Positions 7,607 through 16,051 of a DNA stretch of 53,544 nt are shown here, piece after piece (the first letter of the stretch is position 1; each line of letters begins with the position of its first letter). The position numbers and the translations under genes are program-made. Under the pieces are notes generated by a model. The model had not been told where the DNA came from. It did no database searches and saw nothing but the letters and a program-made list of their open reading frames with translations. Origin of the DNA: Flemingiibacterium sp045636145. Lineage in GTDB: Bacteria > Bacillota > Clostridia > Oscillospirales > CAG-272. The DNA lies in assembly GCA_045636145.1 (NCBI GenBank), contig JAZTWV010000003.1, positions 1 through 53,544 on the forward strand, written 5' to 3'.

Positions 7607-8453
7607 ACTGTACTGTACCTACAGTGTCACTGTTTTCGTCATCACTTCTTACAATTTTGCCGTTTTCAAACATACCCTCGAAAACTCTGCCGCTGGTCCA
7701 GGTGTATTTGCCGTTTCCGTGCATCTTATTATCGGCAAACTCACCCTCGTACGTGTCACCGCTTGACCAATAGTATGTGCCCTTACCGCTGCGCATATCC
7801 GCCTTGAACTCGCCGATATACTTGTCGCCGTTGGCAAAGGAATATGTACCCTGACCTTCTTTAAGCTCGTTTACATATGTGCCGGTGTAGGAAGAACCGT
7901 CCGACCATGTGTAGGTGCCCTCGCCGTTTTTCAGATCATTTGCAAAATTACCGGTGTAGGAAGAGCCGTCTGCCCATGAATATGTGCCCTGACCCTCTTT
8001 TTTGCCACCAACAAGATATCCCTCATATACATCACCGCCGGCAAAGGTGTATCTTCCGTATCCGGTGATGCTGTCATGGTCGAATGAGCCTGTGTACACG
8101 TCGCCTGACGCATAGGTGAGCGTACCCTGACCGTGGCGGTAAAGGGAATCAAGCCCTCCCACATACACGTCTCCGTTTGAATATTTGACGGTATTGGTGT
8201 CGGGGTCGATCTCAGCAGTGAGTCCGTTCGAATAATAGAGCTTGCCGGAAACCGGATTTCCGTCTTCGTTTACTCTGCCGAAATACTTTACCGTGCCGCC
8301 GTCCTCGGTGGGAAGCTTGATATAGCGTATGCCGGAGAAATACAGCATTGCGGCGGCGATTCCCACGGCAATTGCCGCGATTATGACGATTGTCAGAAAA
8401 ATGCTGAAAGAACTGCGGCGCTTGGTTCTTTTTGTTGTTTGTCCGTAATTCAT
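7605..8453 (-). CDS. MORN-repeat protein with N-terminal membrane anchor
   Basis: The 282-residue product has a basic N-terminus (TKRTKRRSS), one transmembrane segment (about 17-40) and then about eight MORN-type repeats (about 60-270) of the pattern GxGTYxWxxGxxYxGxF, for example GQGTYSWADGSSYTGNF. MORN repeats form an elongated beta sheet and occur in lipid- or protein-binding scaffolds. No enzyme domain is attached, so a structural or wall-facing role is likely but not shown. The repeats are also visible at DNA level, with near-identical units around 7880-7990, so copy number may vary between strains. It lies just downstream of a two-TM gene (8473-9021) on the same strand, 19 bases away, suggesting an operon. 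Confidence 0.88.
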   Translation of the reverse strand: MNYGQTTKRTKRRSSFSIFLTIVIIAAIAVGIAAAMLYFSGIRYIKLPTEDGGTVKYFGRVNEDGNPVSGKLYYSNGLTAEIDPDTNTVKYSNGDVYVGGLDSLYRHGQGTLTYASGDVYTGSFDHDSITGYGRYTFAGGDVYEGYLVGGKKEGQGTYSWADGSSYTGNFANDLKNGEGTYTWSDGSSYTGTYVNELKEGQGTYSFANGDKYIGEFKADMRSGKGTYYWSSGDTYEGEFADNKMHGNGKYTWTSGRVFEGMFENGKIVRSDDENSDTVGTVQ

Positions 8454-8472
8454 ATAAAACAGTCCCTCGTTA

Positions 8473-9021
8473 TCAAATAATATTGCTTCTTGGAGCTATG
8501 GTGGAGATAAAGTTTGAGAGCATCTGTATAAGCTCCGGAATAATTATAAACGCCACAATGGCTAAAGCAAAAAATGCGGCTATAGACAAGAGAACATTGC
8601 CTGCGGTAAGTCCGGATTTGCCGTAGACAGTCTCAGCTCTGCGGATGTTTTCCTGTGGCAGGTAGAAACGGGCATCTGCAAAGCTGTCATTACACAAAAC
8701 CGCCTCTGTGTCGCCCCTCATGCGGACTATACGCCTGAATGAGCCGTTTTTGCGCAGTGCAAGGCGTACAAGCGGCCCGGAGCATCCAAGCTCTTTTGCA
8801 GTCAGTGCCGCATCCTCGGAAAATGCCTCTTTCCCCTTAAGCTTTGCGATTACAGAGCCTAAAACCAGCCTGTTGTAAACAGATATGCCTAAAGCTATAA
8901 TAAAACCGATAAAAAGTGACCACACGATGATGTTTAAGGTTGTTACGGAATTATTCCCAAGCTCAATGCGCTCACCAATGACAGCACCGAGGGAATCCCG
9001 CAGCGATTCAAAAAATTCCAT
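8473..9021 (-). CDS. Uncharacterised two-TM membrane protein
   Basis: I do not recognise this 182-residue protein. It has an N-terminal soluble stretch, a transmembrane segment at about 27-48, a basic soluble middle part (about 55-135) and a second transmembrane segment at about 142-166. The order suggests a cytoplasmic middle domain. The ATG has an AGGTGATT ribosome binding site, with a small hairpin (CTTTCGC/GCGAAAG, 9034-9050) just upstream of it. It is followed 19 bases later by the MORN-repeat gene, so the two are likely co-expressed and may act together at the membrane. Function unknown. Confidence 0.75.
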   Translation of the reverse strand: MEFFESLRDSLGAVIGERIELGNNSVTTLNIIVWSLFIGFIIALGISVYNRLVLGSVIAKLKGKEAFSEDAALTAKELGCSGPLVRLALRKNGSFRRIVRMRGDTEAVLCNDSFADARFYLPQENIRRAETVYGKSGLTAGNVLLSIAAFFALAIVAFIIIPELIQMLSNFISTIAPRSNII

Positions 9022-9111
9022 TTAATCACCTGTCTTTCGCTTTGCGAAAGCTTCTTTTATTCGGATGGACGGCAGGGAATAGTGTTATCTCTGCCGCATT
9101 TCAACTTGCAA

Positions 9112-10398
9112 TCAGTCCTTTTTGATGATCTCGCATCCGAGGTACTTTCTCAGTACTTCGGGAACAACTACGCTGCCGTCTGCCTGCTGATTCTGCTCAA
9201 CGATAGCAGGAAGAATACGGCTTGTAGCAAGACCGGAGCCGTTGAGAGTGTGTACGAACTCTATCTTACCGGTGGATTCTCTCTTGAAGCGCATCTGACC
9301 GCGGCGTGCCTGATAGTCACGGGCGTTGGATACAGAGGAAACCTCCTTGTAGCCGTCCATGGACGGAATGTGGATCTCGATATCGTATGTGCGAGCCATG
9401 GAAGCGGAGCAGTCCTCTGCCGCAAGCTTAACTGTGCGGAAATGGAAGCCGAGACCGGAAACGAGAGCCTCTGCCTTGCCTACAAGCTCTGCGAAAGCAT
9501 CGTCGGAATCCTCGGGCTTTGTGTACTGCACCATCTCTACCTTGTTGAACTGATGTCCGCGTACCATACCGCGCTCATCTGCACGGTAGGAGCCTGCTTC
9601 ACGGCGGAAGCAAGGAGTGTAGCTGATGTATTTTCTGGGAAGATCAGCTTCGGTGAGGATCTCGTCGCGGTGGAGAGCTACGAGAGCTGTTTCCGCGGTG
9701 GGAAGCATAAAGCGGCGGCGCTCATCCTCTGCGGTGTCAAGCCAATATACATCGTCAGCAAACTTGGGGAACTGTCCTGCGGTGAGACCGCACTCGTAGC
9801 CAAGCATATGGGGAACGAGAACAAGCTCGTAGCCGTCGCCGATGTGGGTATCAACAAAGTAGTTGAGAAGTGCCCACTCAAGACGTGCGCCCATGCCGCG
9901 GTATATCCAGAAGCCGTTTCCGGACAGCTTTGTTCCGCGCTTGTAGTCGATAAGACCGAGATCGGTACAGATATCAACGTGATTCTTAGGCTCAAAATCA
10001 AACTTGTGAGGCTCACCGAAATAACGGATAGGCTCGTTGTTTTCCTTTCCGCCGGGCTTTAAGTCCATATCGGGGAGATTGGGAAGGCTGAGCATGAGGT
10101 TGGTGTACTCAATTTCAACACCCTTAAGCTTTTCGTCGTTATTCTTGATGGTTTCGGAAAGCTCCTTCATCTGTGCAAAAATGGGAGCTACGTCCTTGCC
10201 CTCCTTCTTAAGCTGGGGGATGGACTTTGAAACCTTGTTCTGCTCTGCTTTAAGAGCCTCATTTTCGGATATCATAGCGCGGCGCTGGGTGTCAAGCTCA
10301 AGAATGCGGGCGATTTCATCCTTCGCATCCTTACCCTTGTTGGCAAGTCTCTGTATGCACTCGTCGGTATTTTCTTTGATATATTTGATGTCAAGCAT
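9112..10398 (-). CDS. serS: Serine--tRNA ligase
   Basis: SerS charges tRNA(Ser) with serine and is a class II aminoacyl-tRNA synthetase. The 428-residue product has the N-terminal coiled-coil arm that grips the tRNA (about 30-105), motif 2 around TPCFRREAGS near 267-276, and motif 3 near the end (NGSGLATSRILPAIVE). Length is typical. The start ATG at 10398 follows AAGGAGA. It lies 20 bases downstream of parB with no clear promoter between, so it is probably read from the soj-parB message. I saw no T-box leader in front of it. Confidence 0.97.
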   Translation of the reverse strand: MLDIKYIKENTDECIQRLANKGKDAKDEIARILELDTQRRAMISENEALKAEQNKVSKSIPQLKKEGKDVAPIFAQMKELSETIKNNDEKLKGVEIEYTNLMLSLPNLPDMDLKPGGKENNEPIRYFGEPHKFDFEPKNHVDICTDLGLIDYKRGTKLSGNGFWIYRGMGARLEWALLNYFVDTHIGDGYELVLVPHMLGYECGLTAGQFPKFADDVYWLDTAEDERRRFMLPTAETALVALHRDEILTEADLPRKYISYTPCFRREAGSYRADERGMVRGHQFNKVEMVQYTKPEDSDDAFAELVGKAEALVSGLGFHFRTVKLAAEDCSASMARTYDIEIHIPSMDGYKEVSSVSNARDYQARRGQMRFKRESTGKIEFVHTLNGSGLATSRILPAIVEQNQQADGSVVVPEVLRKYLGCEIIKKD

Positions 10399-10418
10399 TT
10401 TTGTTGTCTCCTTATATG

Positions 10419-11306
10419 TTATACAAATAAATTTTCAGCATTTTCGTTTCCGAGAAGTCTTTTTATAAGCTCTTCAAGCTCGTCTGAGCTTTTGCAGGAA
10501 ACGGTTATTGACTTTTTCTGGTTTGAATGGGAAATTTTAACACGATGTCCCAAGGCAACACTTATTTTCTTTTCAAGAGAAGCGTAATACTCACGCTCTA
10601 TCTCGTTATCCTCGGTTTCATCCGGTTCATCGGGCGCGGAGTTAAGCTTCTTCACAAGGTCTTCTGTAGCACGAACAGACAGCTCGCGCGAAACTACAGT
10701 GTCTGCCACTTCGGATATACGCGCGCGGTCGTTAAGACCGAGAAGCGTGCGTGCGTGACCTGCGGAAAGAGTCTTGTTTGACACAAGCTCCAACACGTCC
10801 TCAGGAAGCTCCAAAAGGCGCAGAGAGTTGGTCACAGCGGAACGGCTTCGTCCCACCTGCTTTGCCGCCTGCTCCTGAGTCAGCGAATAGTCCTCAATAA
10901 GAGATTTGAAGCCGCGAGCTTCTTCAATGGGATTCAGATCCTCGCGCTGAATATTTTCAATAAGAGCATATTCAGCCGCCTTTTTGTCATCCACATCAAG
11001 GATAACAACAGGCACTTCTGAAAGTCCTGCCATTTTTGAGGCGCGCCATCTGCGCTCTCCGGCGATTATCTGGTAAAAATCACTGCCTTCCTGCTCTCTT
11101 ACGATAATGGGCTGAATAAGTCCGTTTACCGCTATAGAATCAGCAAGCTGTGAAAGAGCCTCGGTGTCAAACACCTTGCGAGGCTGATCACGCCGCGGCT
11201 CTATCTGTGAAAGCCGCAGTGTACTGCTCTTTTCGGCGTCGTCCATGGAGTTGTCGAGGAATATGGCATCCATGCCGCGTCCGAGTCCTTTTTTCTTTGC
11301 TGCCAT
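10419..11306 (-). CDS. parB: Chromosome-partitioning protein ParB (Spo0J)
   Basis: ParB binds parS sites near the origin, slides as a CTP-dependent clamp and recruits SMC, driving origin segregation with Soj. The 295-residue product has the N-terminal ParB/CTPase domain with GERRWRASK and ENIQREDLNPIEEA motifs (about 85-140), a helix-turn-helix (about 140-170, LTQEQAAKQVGRSRSAVTNSL), and a C-terminal dimerisation region. It follows soj by 29 bases, the standard pair. Two candidate parS sites lie about 1 kb away at noc. Confidence 0.96.
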   Translation of the reverse strand: MAAKKKGLGRGMDAIFLDNSMDDAEKSSTLRLSQIEPRRDQPRKVFDTEALSQLADSIAVNGLIQPIIVREQEGSDFYQIIAGERRWRASKMAGLSEVPVVILDVDDKKAAEYALIENIQREDLNPIEEARGFKSLIEDYSLTQEQAAKQVGRSRSAVTNSLRLLELPEDVLELVSNKTLSAGHARTLLGLNDRARISEVADTVVSRELSVRATEDLVKKLNSAPDEPDETEDNEIEREYYASLEKKISVALGHRVKISHSNQKKSITVSCKSSDELEELIKRLLGNENAENLFV

Positions 11307-11335
11307 TAGTTCACTTCCATATGTAAAAATTATTG

Positions 11336-12100
11336 TCAGAATGTGCGGTCGATTATCTCGTCTGCGATATCAATATACGCCTGTGCGCCCTTGCTGTGCT
11401 TATCGTAATAGATAATAGGCTCACCGTAGCTGGGGGCTTCGGAAAGCTTGACATTACGCACAACTCCGGTTTTGAAAAGCTTGTCCGCATAGTATTTTTT
11501 CAGCTCATCAAGCACCTGCAAGGAGAGATTCAATCTGCCGTTAAACATTGTGATAAGTATTCCCGTAATTTCAAGGGTGGGATTGTAAAGCTTTTTCACC
11601 TGTTTTATGGAAAGCATAAGCTGAGACAGTCCCTCAAGGGAATAAAATTCACACTGCATGGGGATGATGACTCCGTTTGATGCTGCAAGGGCATTGATTG
11701 ACAGTATGCCGAGAGACGGCGGACAGTCTATGAAGATGTAGTCAAAATCATCGGCTACATCAGACAGCGCGTTTTTGAGAAGCAATTCGCGCCCGTCCTC
11801 GTCGATAAGCTCAAACTCTGCTCCTGCAAGGGATATCTGAGACGGAATAACAAACAGATTCTTAAAGCCGGTGTCAATAACGGCTTCTGAGGCTTTAGCT
11901 CTGCCTATCATCAAATCGTAGGAGGATATCTTCACCTTTTTTCGCTGTACACCAACGCCGCTTGTGGCATTTCCCTGGGGATCAAGATCCACTAGCAGGA
12001 CACGCTTTCCAAGCGCCCCCACTGCGGCGGCACAGTTGACGGCAGATGTGGTTTTTCCCACACCGCCTTTTTGATTTGCGAGTGATATGGTATAGGCCAT
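11336..12100 (-). CDS. soj: ParA-family ATPase Soj
   Basis: Soj (ParA) is a deviant Walker ATPase that binds DNA when ATP-bound, is stimulated by ParB, and in Bacillus also controls DnaA. The 254-residue product starts MAYTISLANQKGGVGKTTSA, has the Walker A KGGVGKTT at about 10-17, and the A' motif VDLDPQGNAT near 38-47. I chose the ATG at 12100, with GGAGGG five bases upstream. An upstream in-frame ATG at 12133 lies at or before the expected transcription start. It has its own promoter (12137-12165). Confidence 0.96.
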   Translation of the reverse strand: MAYTISLANQKGGVGKTTSAVNCAAAVGALGKRVLLVDLDPQGNATSGVGVQRKKVKISSYDLMIGRAKASEAVIDTGFKNLFVIPSQISLAGAEFELIDEDGRELLLKNALSDVADDFDYIFIDCPPSLGILSINALAASNGVIIPMQCEFYSLEGLSQLMLSIKQVKKLYNPTLEITGILITMFNGRLNLSLQVLDELKKYYADKLFKTGVVRNVKLSEAPSYGEPIIYYDKHSKGAQAYIDIADEIIDRTF

Positions 12101-12136
12101 TGCCGCCCTCCGAAATTCTGAAATTCTATACATATT

Positions 12137-12165
12137 ATTATATCAACAAACGGAGAAAAAGTCAA
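12137..12165 (-). promoter_or_regulatory. soj-parB promoter (sigma-A type)
   Basis: On the minus strand, TTGACT (12160-12165) and TATAAT (12137-12142) are 17 bases apart. Transcription should begin near 12130. A parS site at 12218-12233 lies about 55 bases upstream of the -35 element, so ParB spreading from it could affect this promoter; that is inference. Confidence 0.75.
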
Positions 12166-12217
12166 TGGTATTTTGTAAATAACTTACGTGCGAAGAAAAT
12201 TCCTTTCGGTCGAAAAA

Positions 12218-12233
12218 TGTTTCACATGAAACA
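12218..12233. other. parS: parS site 1 (ParB binding)
   Basis: TGTTTCACATGAAACA differs by one base from the well-known parS consensus TGTTTCACGTGAAACA. It lies between the noc stop codon and the soj promoter. This is the expected place for an origin-proximal parS in Firmicutes. Confidence 0.88.
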
Positions 12234-12235
12234 TT

Positions 12236-13192
12236 TTACTCTGCGGCGGCAAGTGTTTCACATGAAACATTTTTCTCCTTTGGGATCCTGATTGTCAGTT
12301 CCACGAAATCATCTGCCTCCACTCGGTCGGATGTAATGTTGATCCCAGCCTGCTTCACCACAGAAATCGCGTGGTCTATGGAGTTGTAAAACACGCGGAT
12401 ATCCTTTAACACCATTTTTTTGGGCGGATTCCTGCGTTTTTCCGAGGAGCTTTCGGCAATGTGCCGCTCCACAAGAGCTTCGGTCGCCGCCACATTAAGA
12501 CTGTGCTTGTTTATGCGTTCAATAATCATAAGACGCTCGGCGGCGGATGGGATTTTGAGCAAGGCGCGTGCATGACGCTCGGTGAGACCGTAGGACAGTA
12601 TCTTTTCGCGCTCAGGAAGCGTCAGACGCAGGATGCGAAGCTTGTTGGCTATGTAGGATTGGCTCACTGAAAGCTGCTTTGCCGCATCCTCTTGCGTCAA
12701 GCAGTACATATCTATCAGTGAGGCAATGGCACTTGCCTGCTCGAATATATTTAAGTCCTCGCGCTGAATATTTTCTATTACCGCCAGCTCCGCAGAACGC
12801 CTGTCATCCACGCTGATTATTATGCAGGGGACTGTGCCGAGTCCGAGGAGCTTGGCGGCACGGAATCTTCGCTCTCCTGCCACTATCTCAAAAAGTGCAT
12901 CTGTGATGCCGCTCCCCTCTATGCGGCGGACTGTCATGGGCTGAAGTATACCAAAACGGCGGATGCTGTCGGCAAGACGTATAATTGAATCGTCCTCGAA
13001 ATTCCGTCTTGGTTGATTGGGGTTTGGAAAAATGTGATCCACGGCGATCATATGTATCCTGCCGAATTCTTCTGCCGCATCAAAGGCTTTTTGACGGCGT
13101 TCAAGCTCCTTTGCGGCGCGGCGCAGCCGCGCTTTTTCCGCATCAATCTGAATCTGCTCGGCTTTTTTGAATATTTCCTGTATGGTTGTCAT
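12236..13192 (-). CDS. noc: Nucleoid occlusion protein Noc (ParB paralogue)
   Basis: Noc is a ParB-like CTPase that binds chromosomal sites and the membrane to block division over the nucleoid. This 318-residue product begins MTTIQEIFKKAEQI, has a charged helical N-terminus (about 5-45), then the ParB domain (NPNQPRRNF, GERRFRAAK, ENIQREDLNIFEQA) and a helix-turn-helix (LTQEDAAKQLSVSQSYIANKL). I assign Noc rather than a second ParB because of its place beside rsmG, as in Bacillus. The long upstream open frame to 13426 is excluded: the ATG at 13192 has an AAGAAAGGA site, and the extension overlaps the rsmG 3' end. Its last codons contain the second parS site. Confidence 0.85.
   Translation of the reverse strand: MTTIQEIFKKAEQIQIDAEKARLRRAAKELERRQKAFDAAEEFGRIHMIAVDHIFPNPNQPRRNFEDDSIIRLADSIRRFGILQPMTVRRIEGSGITDALFEIVAGERRFRAAKLLGLGTVPCIIISVDDRRSAELAVIENIQREDLNIFEQASAIASLIDMYCLTQEDAAKQLSVSQSYIANKLRILRLTLPEREKILSYGLTERHARALLKIPSAAERLMIIERINKHSLNVAATEALVERHIAESSSEKRRNPPKKMVLKDIRVFYNSIDHAISVVKQAGINITSDRVEADDFVELTIRIPKEKNVSCETLAAAE
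12254..12269. other. parS: parS site 2, inside the noc coding end
   Basis: This is identical to the site at 12218-12233 (TGTTTCACATGAAACA), with the starts 36 bases apart. It lies within the last ten codons of noc, encoding part of NVSCETLAAAE. Tandem sites should strengthen local ParB loading. Confidence 0.88.
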
Positions 13193-13209
13193 TTTTTGTG
13201 TTCCTTTCT

Positions 13210-13260
13210 TATAAGAGTCCTTTTTTGTTGCTCTTATATCATAACACAAAGCGACAGTAA
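13210..13260 (-). promoter_or_regulatory. Candidate noc promoter with an overlapping inverted repeat
   Basis: On the minus strand, TTTACT and TATAAG spaced 17 bases apart form a weak sigma-A promoter before noc. The -10 lies in one arm of an inverted repeat, TATAAGAG (13210-13217) and CTCTTATA (13231-13238). The repeat could be an operator or a leader hairpin. Evidence is sequence pattern only. Confidence 0.4.
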
Positions 13261-13292
13261 ATTTTGGCGAAATATGTACCGTGAAAAATAAA

Positions 13293-13321
13293 ACAGCCTG
13301 TCGATATAATCGAAAGGCTGT
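13293..13321 (-). terminator. rsmG terminator
   Basis: The stem AGGCTGT/ACAGCCT with an inner CGAT/ATCG pairing is followed on the minus strand by TTTTATTTTT. It lies 35 bases beyond the rsmG stop and separates the mnmG-rsmG unit from noc. Confidence 0.75.
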
Positions 13322-13355
13322 CGTATAATTTGAAATAAAAGGCGAAAATCGGGGG

Positions 13356-14096
13356 TTACAGAGGTTTTTTCTTGATTTGTGAGTTGTTTCGCGGATAATT
13401 TTTTGGAGTTTCGGAAATTTTTTCAATAACTATCACAGCTCGCGGCTCATCCGCATCACCGTTTATGGGCGCAAGTGAAAACTTGTCGGCACTTACTTGC
13501 TTGCTGCCAAGCTTCCTGACAGCGTTTGCCGCTTCGTCAAGCTCCTCCTCAAAATTTGCCTTCATGGCGATAAATTTGCCGCCTTGCTTCACAAACGGCA
13601 GGCACAGCTCACACAGCACATTAAGTCTTGCCACCGCACGTGCGCAGGAAACATCGAAGCTTTCGCGGAAGTCCACATCGTTGCCAAGCTCCTCGGCGCG
13701 TGCGGCAATACAGGAAATATTCGGGATATTCAACATTTCCGCTGTTTCTTTTATATAATTTATGCGCTTTGCGGTGCTGTCAAGCGCGGTTATCTTGAGG
13801 TCAGGCCTCGCAATGGCAAGGGGAAGCGAGGGGAATCCCGCGCCGCACCCAACGTCAATAACCGATGCACCCAGTGGAATATATTTAGCCGCCATGAGGG
13901 AATCAACATAGTGCTTCAAAATAACGCCGTCAAGCTCGGTTATAGCGGTAAGATTCATGTATTCGTTCACGCTCAGCATACGCTCGGTAAGTGCTCTAAG
14001 ACTTTCGGTGATGTTCTCGGTTGCAAATTCCGAAAGTCCGTTTTTTTCTAGAGCGAGAGTAAGCTTTTCGCGAAAAATGTCGTTATGAACGGTCAT
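13356..14096 (-). CDS. rsmG: 16S rRNA (guanine-N7) methyltransferase RsmG
   Basis: RsmG methylates N7 of G527 (E. coli numbering) in 16S rRNA using S-adenosylmethionine; its loss gives low-level streptomycin resistance. The product (about 246 residues) has the Rossmann SAM-binding motif VIDVGCGAGFPSLPLAI near 80-96 and VSCARAVARL, typical of the family, plus a Lys-rich C-terminus. Two near starts exist: the ATG at 14102 sits too close to the AAGGA site, so I prefer 14096. The gene overlaps the end of mnmG by 14 bases, as expected for the gidA-gidB operon. Confidence 0.95.
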   Translation of the reverse strand: MTVHNDIFREKLTLALEKNGLSEFATENITESLRALTERMLSVNEYMNLTAITELDGVILKHYVDSLMAAKYIPLGASVIDVGCGAGFPSLPLAIARPDLKITALDSTAKRINYIKETAEMLNIPNISCIAARAEELGNDVDFRESFDVSCARAVARLNVLCELCLPFVKQGGKFIAMKANFEEELDEAANAVRKLGSKQVSADKFSLAPINGDADEPRAVIVIEKISETPKNYPRNNSQIKKKPL

Positions 14097-16014
14097 TTTC
14101 ATCCGTCCTTTCTCTTTTTTGCTGTGAGAAATAGATAAGCAGTACCGATATATCCGCAGGGGATATTCCGCTGATGCGCGAGGCTTGACCTATGTTTGCC
14201 GGCTGGAATTTGTTGAGCTTCTGTCTGGCTTCAAGGCGGATTCCGCTGATTTCATTATAATCAAATGGTGTTGGAAGCCGCTTTTCTTCAAGCTTCTGTG
14301 TACGCGCTACCTCGGCAAGCTGACGCTTGATGTATCCTGCATATTTTATGGCGGTTTCTGCCTGAATACGCACACGCACAGGCAATTCGGGGCGGTCGGT
14401 ATCCACCGCCGCCAGCTTTTCATAAGTCAGCTCAGGGCGGCGAAGCAGGTCGGCTAATCTTATTCCCGTTGAAACGGCGGTTGAGCCGTTTTCAGAAAGA
14501 AGTGCGGTAAGCTTCTCGCTCGGTGGGACAGATACAGATTCAAGTCGCTTTATTTCCGCCTTTACTGCCGCCACTTCGGCTTCAAACGCCGCAAATCGCG
14601 CGTCTGATATAAGACCTACACGTCTGCCTATGGGAGTAAGCCTCTCAGCGGCGTTATCCTGCCTTAAAAGAAGACGGAATTCGGAACGAGAGGTCATAAT
14701 TCTGTATGGCTCTTTTGTGCCCTTGGTCACAAGGTCGTCAATAAGTGTTCCGATATAGGAGCTTTGCCTTGTGAGTATCATAGGCTCGTCGCCCTTTATT
14801 TTCAGGCAGGCGTTTATTCCTGCAACAAGTCCCTGGGCGGCGGCTTCTTCATAGCCGGATGTGCCGTTGAACTGTCCTGCACCGTAAAGCCCAGAGATGT
14901 CCTTAAATTCAAGGGTGGCATATAGCTGTGTGGGGTCGATACAGTCATATTCTATGGCGTATGCAGTGCGCATAACTTCGGCATTTTCAAATCCGGGAAG
15001 CGAGTGGAGCATCTGTATCTGCACTTCCTCGGGAAGCGAGGAGGAGAAGCCTTGGATATACATTTCCTTGGTATCACGTCCCATTGGCTCAACAAAGAGC
15101 TGATGACGCTCCTTGTCTGCAAAGCGCATCACCTTATCCTCGATACTTGGGCAGTATCTTGGACCAACACCCTCTATAACCCCCGAATAAAGGGGAGAGC
15201 GTGACATATTGTTTATTATTATATCGTGGGTATTTTGGTTGGTGTAAACGATGTGGCAGGGTATCTGCTCCATCTGATTTAATGCCTCGCGGTCGGAGTC
15301 CACGGAAAATGGGTCTACATAATCGTCACCGGGCTGTAGCTCAAGCTTTGAATAGTCGATGGAGTCTCTGTGCACACGTGCGGGTGTTCCGGTCTTGAAG
15401 CGCATCATTGTGATACCCTCGCGCTCAAGATTTGCGGTAAGCTCATTTGCCGGAAGCATACCGTCAGGGCCGGAAGCGTACATAGCTTCACCCACAATTA
15501 TTTTTCCGCGAAGATAGGTGCCGGAGCAGATGATTGCCGCCTTGCAGTCCCATCTTGCACCAAGATTTGTAACAACGGAAGCGATTTTTTTGACTCCGCT
15601 CTCGGTAGTTGTACGTATATCGGTTATTTCAGCCTGTATAAGACGCAGATTCTTGGTGTTCTCAATAGTCTGCTTCATTATTTCTTTGTATTTAGTGCGG
15701 TCTGCCTGGATTCGTTTGGAATGTACAGCCGCTCCTTTTCCCAGATTGAGTATGCGGCTTTGAAGCATTACCTTGTCTGCGGCACGCGCCATTTCTCCGC
15801 CAAGGGCGTCTATCTCGTAAACGAGATGCCCCTTGCCTGTTCCGCCGATAGAGGGGTTGCAGGGCATATTGGCGATAGCATCAAGATTGATTGTAAACAG
15901 CACTGTGGAGAATCCCAGCCTTGCAGAGGCAAGGGCGGCTTCGACTCCTGCGTGACCTGCGCCGATAACGCATACGTCAGCACTGCCTGCATAGTATTCG
16001 GGGATGTTTGACAT
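14083..16014 (-). CDS. mnmG: tRNA uridine-5-carboxymethylaminomethyl modification enzyme MnmG
   Basis: MnmG is the FAD-containing partner of MnmE in wobble uridine modification. The 643-residue product shows the FAD-binding GAGHAGVEAALASARLG at about 17-33, the family signatures NPSIGGTGKGHLVYEIDALGG (about 52-72) and RPELTYEKL, and a C-terminal helical domain binding MnmE. The motif GPRYCPSIEDK is also conserved in the family. Length is typical (about 620-640). It is co-transcribed with rsmG. Its upstream neighbour is a WG-repeat gene, which is unusual, since mnmE normally precedes it. Confidence 0.97.
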   Translation of the reverse strand: MSNIPEYYAGSADVCVIGAGHAGVEAALASARLGFSTVLFTINLDAIANMPCNPSIGGTGKGHLVYEIDALGGEMARAADKVMLQSRILNLGKGAAVHSKRIQADRTKYKEIMKQTIENTKNLRLIQAEITDIRTTTESGVKKIASVVTNLGARWDCKAAIICSGTYLRGKIIVGEAMYASGPDGMLPANELTANLEREGITMMRFKTGTPARVHRDSIDYSKLELQPGDDYVDPFSVDSDREALNQMEQIPCHIVYTNQNTHDIIINNMSRSPLYSGVIEGVGPRYCPSIEDKVMRFADKERHQLFVEPMGRDTKEMYIQGFSSSLPEEVQIQMLHSLPGFENAEVMRTAYAIEYDCIDPTQLYATLEFKDISGLYGAGQFNGTSGYEEAAAQGLVAGINACLKIKGDEPMILTRQSSYIGTLIDDLVTKGTKEPYRIMTSRSEFRLLLRQDNAAERLTPIGRRVGLISDARFAAFEAEVAAVKAEIKRLESVSVPPSEKLTALLSENGSTAVSTGIRLADLLRRPELTYEKLAAVDTDRPELPVRVRIQAETAIKYAGYIKRQLAEVARTQKLEEKRLPTPFDYNEISGIRLEARQKLNKFQPANIGQASRISGISPADISVLLIYFSQQKRERTDENDRS

Positions 16015-16051
16015 AATAGTTTCCTTTGACTGCTAAAAATAGAAATAAATG

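Noticed and set aside
7800..8100. Regularly repeated DNA resembling a CRISPR or tandem array
   Set aside because: The repetition is the MORN-repeat coding sequence, with translated units that differ and no constant direct repeat with unique spacers.
9082..10062. A 326-codon open frame on the plus strand opposite serS
   Set aside because: It is the antisense shadow of serS, which has full family motifs; the shadow has no family resemblance and no ribosome binding site.
10399..10418. T-box or other leader before serS
   Set aside because: Only 20 bases separate parB and serS, and no specifier loop or antiterminator is possible.
13193..13426. N-terminal extension of noc
   Set aside because: It runs across the noc promoter, the rsmG terminator and the rsmG 3' end; the ATG at 13192 has a good ribosome binding site.
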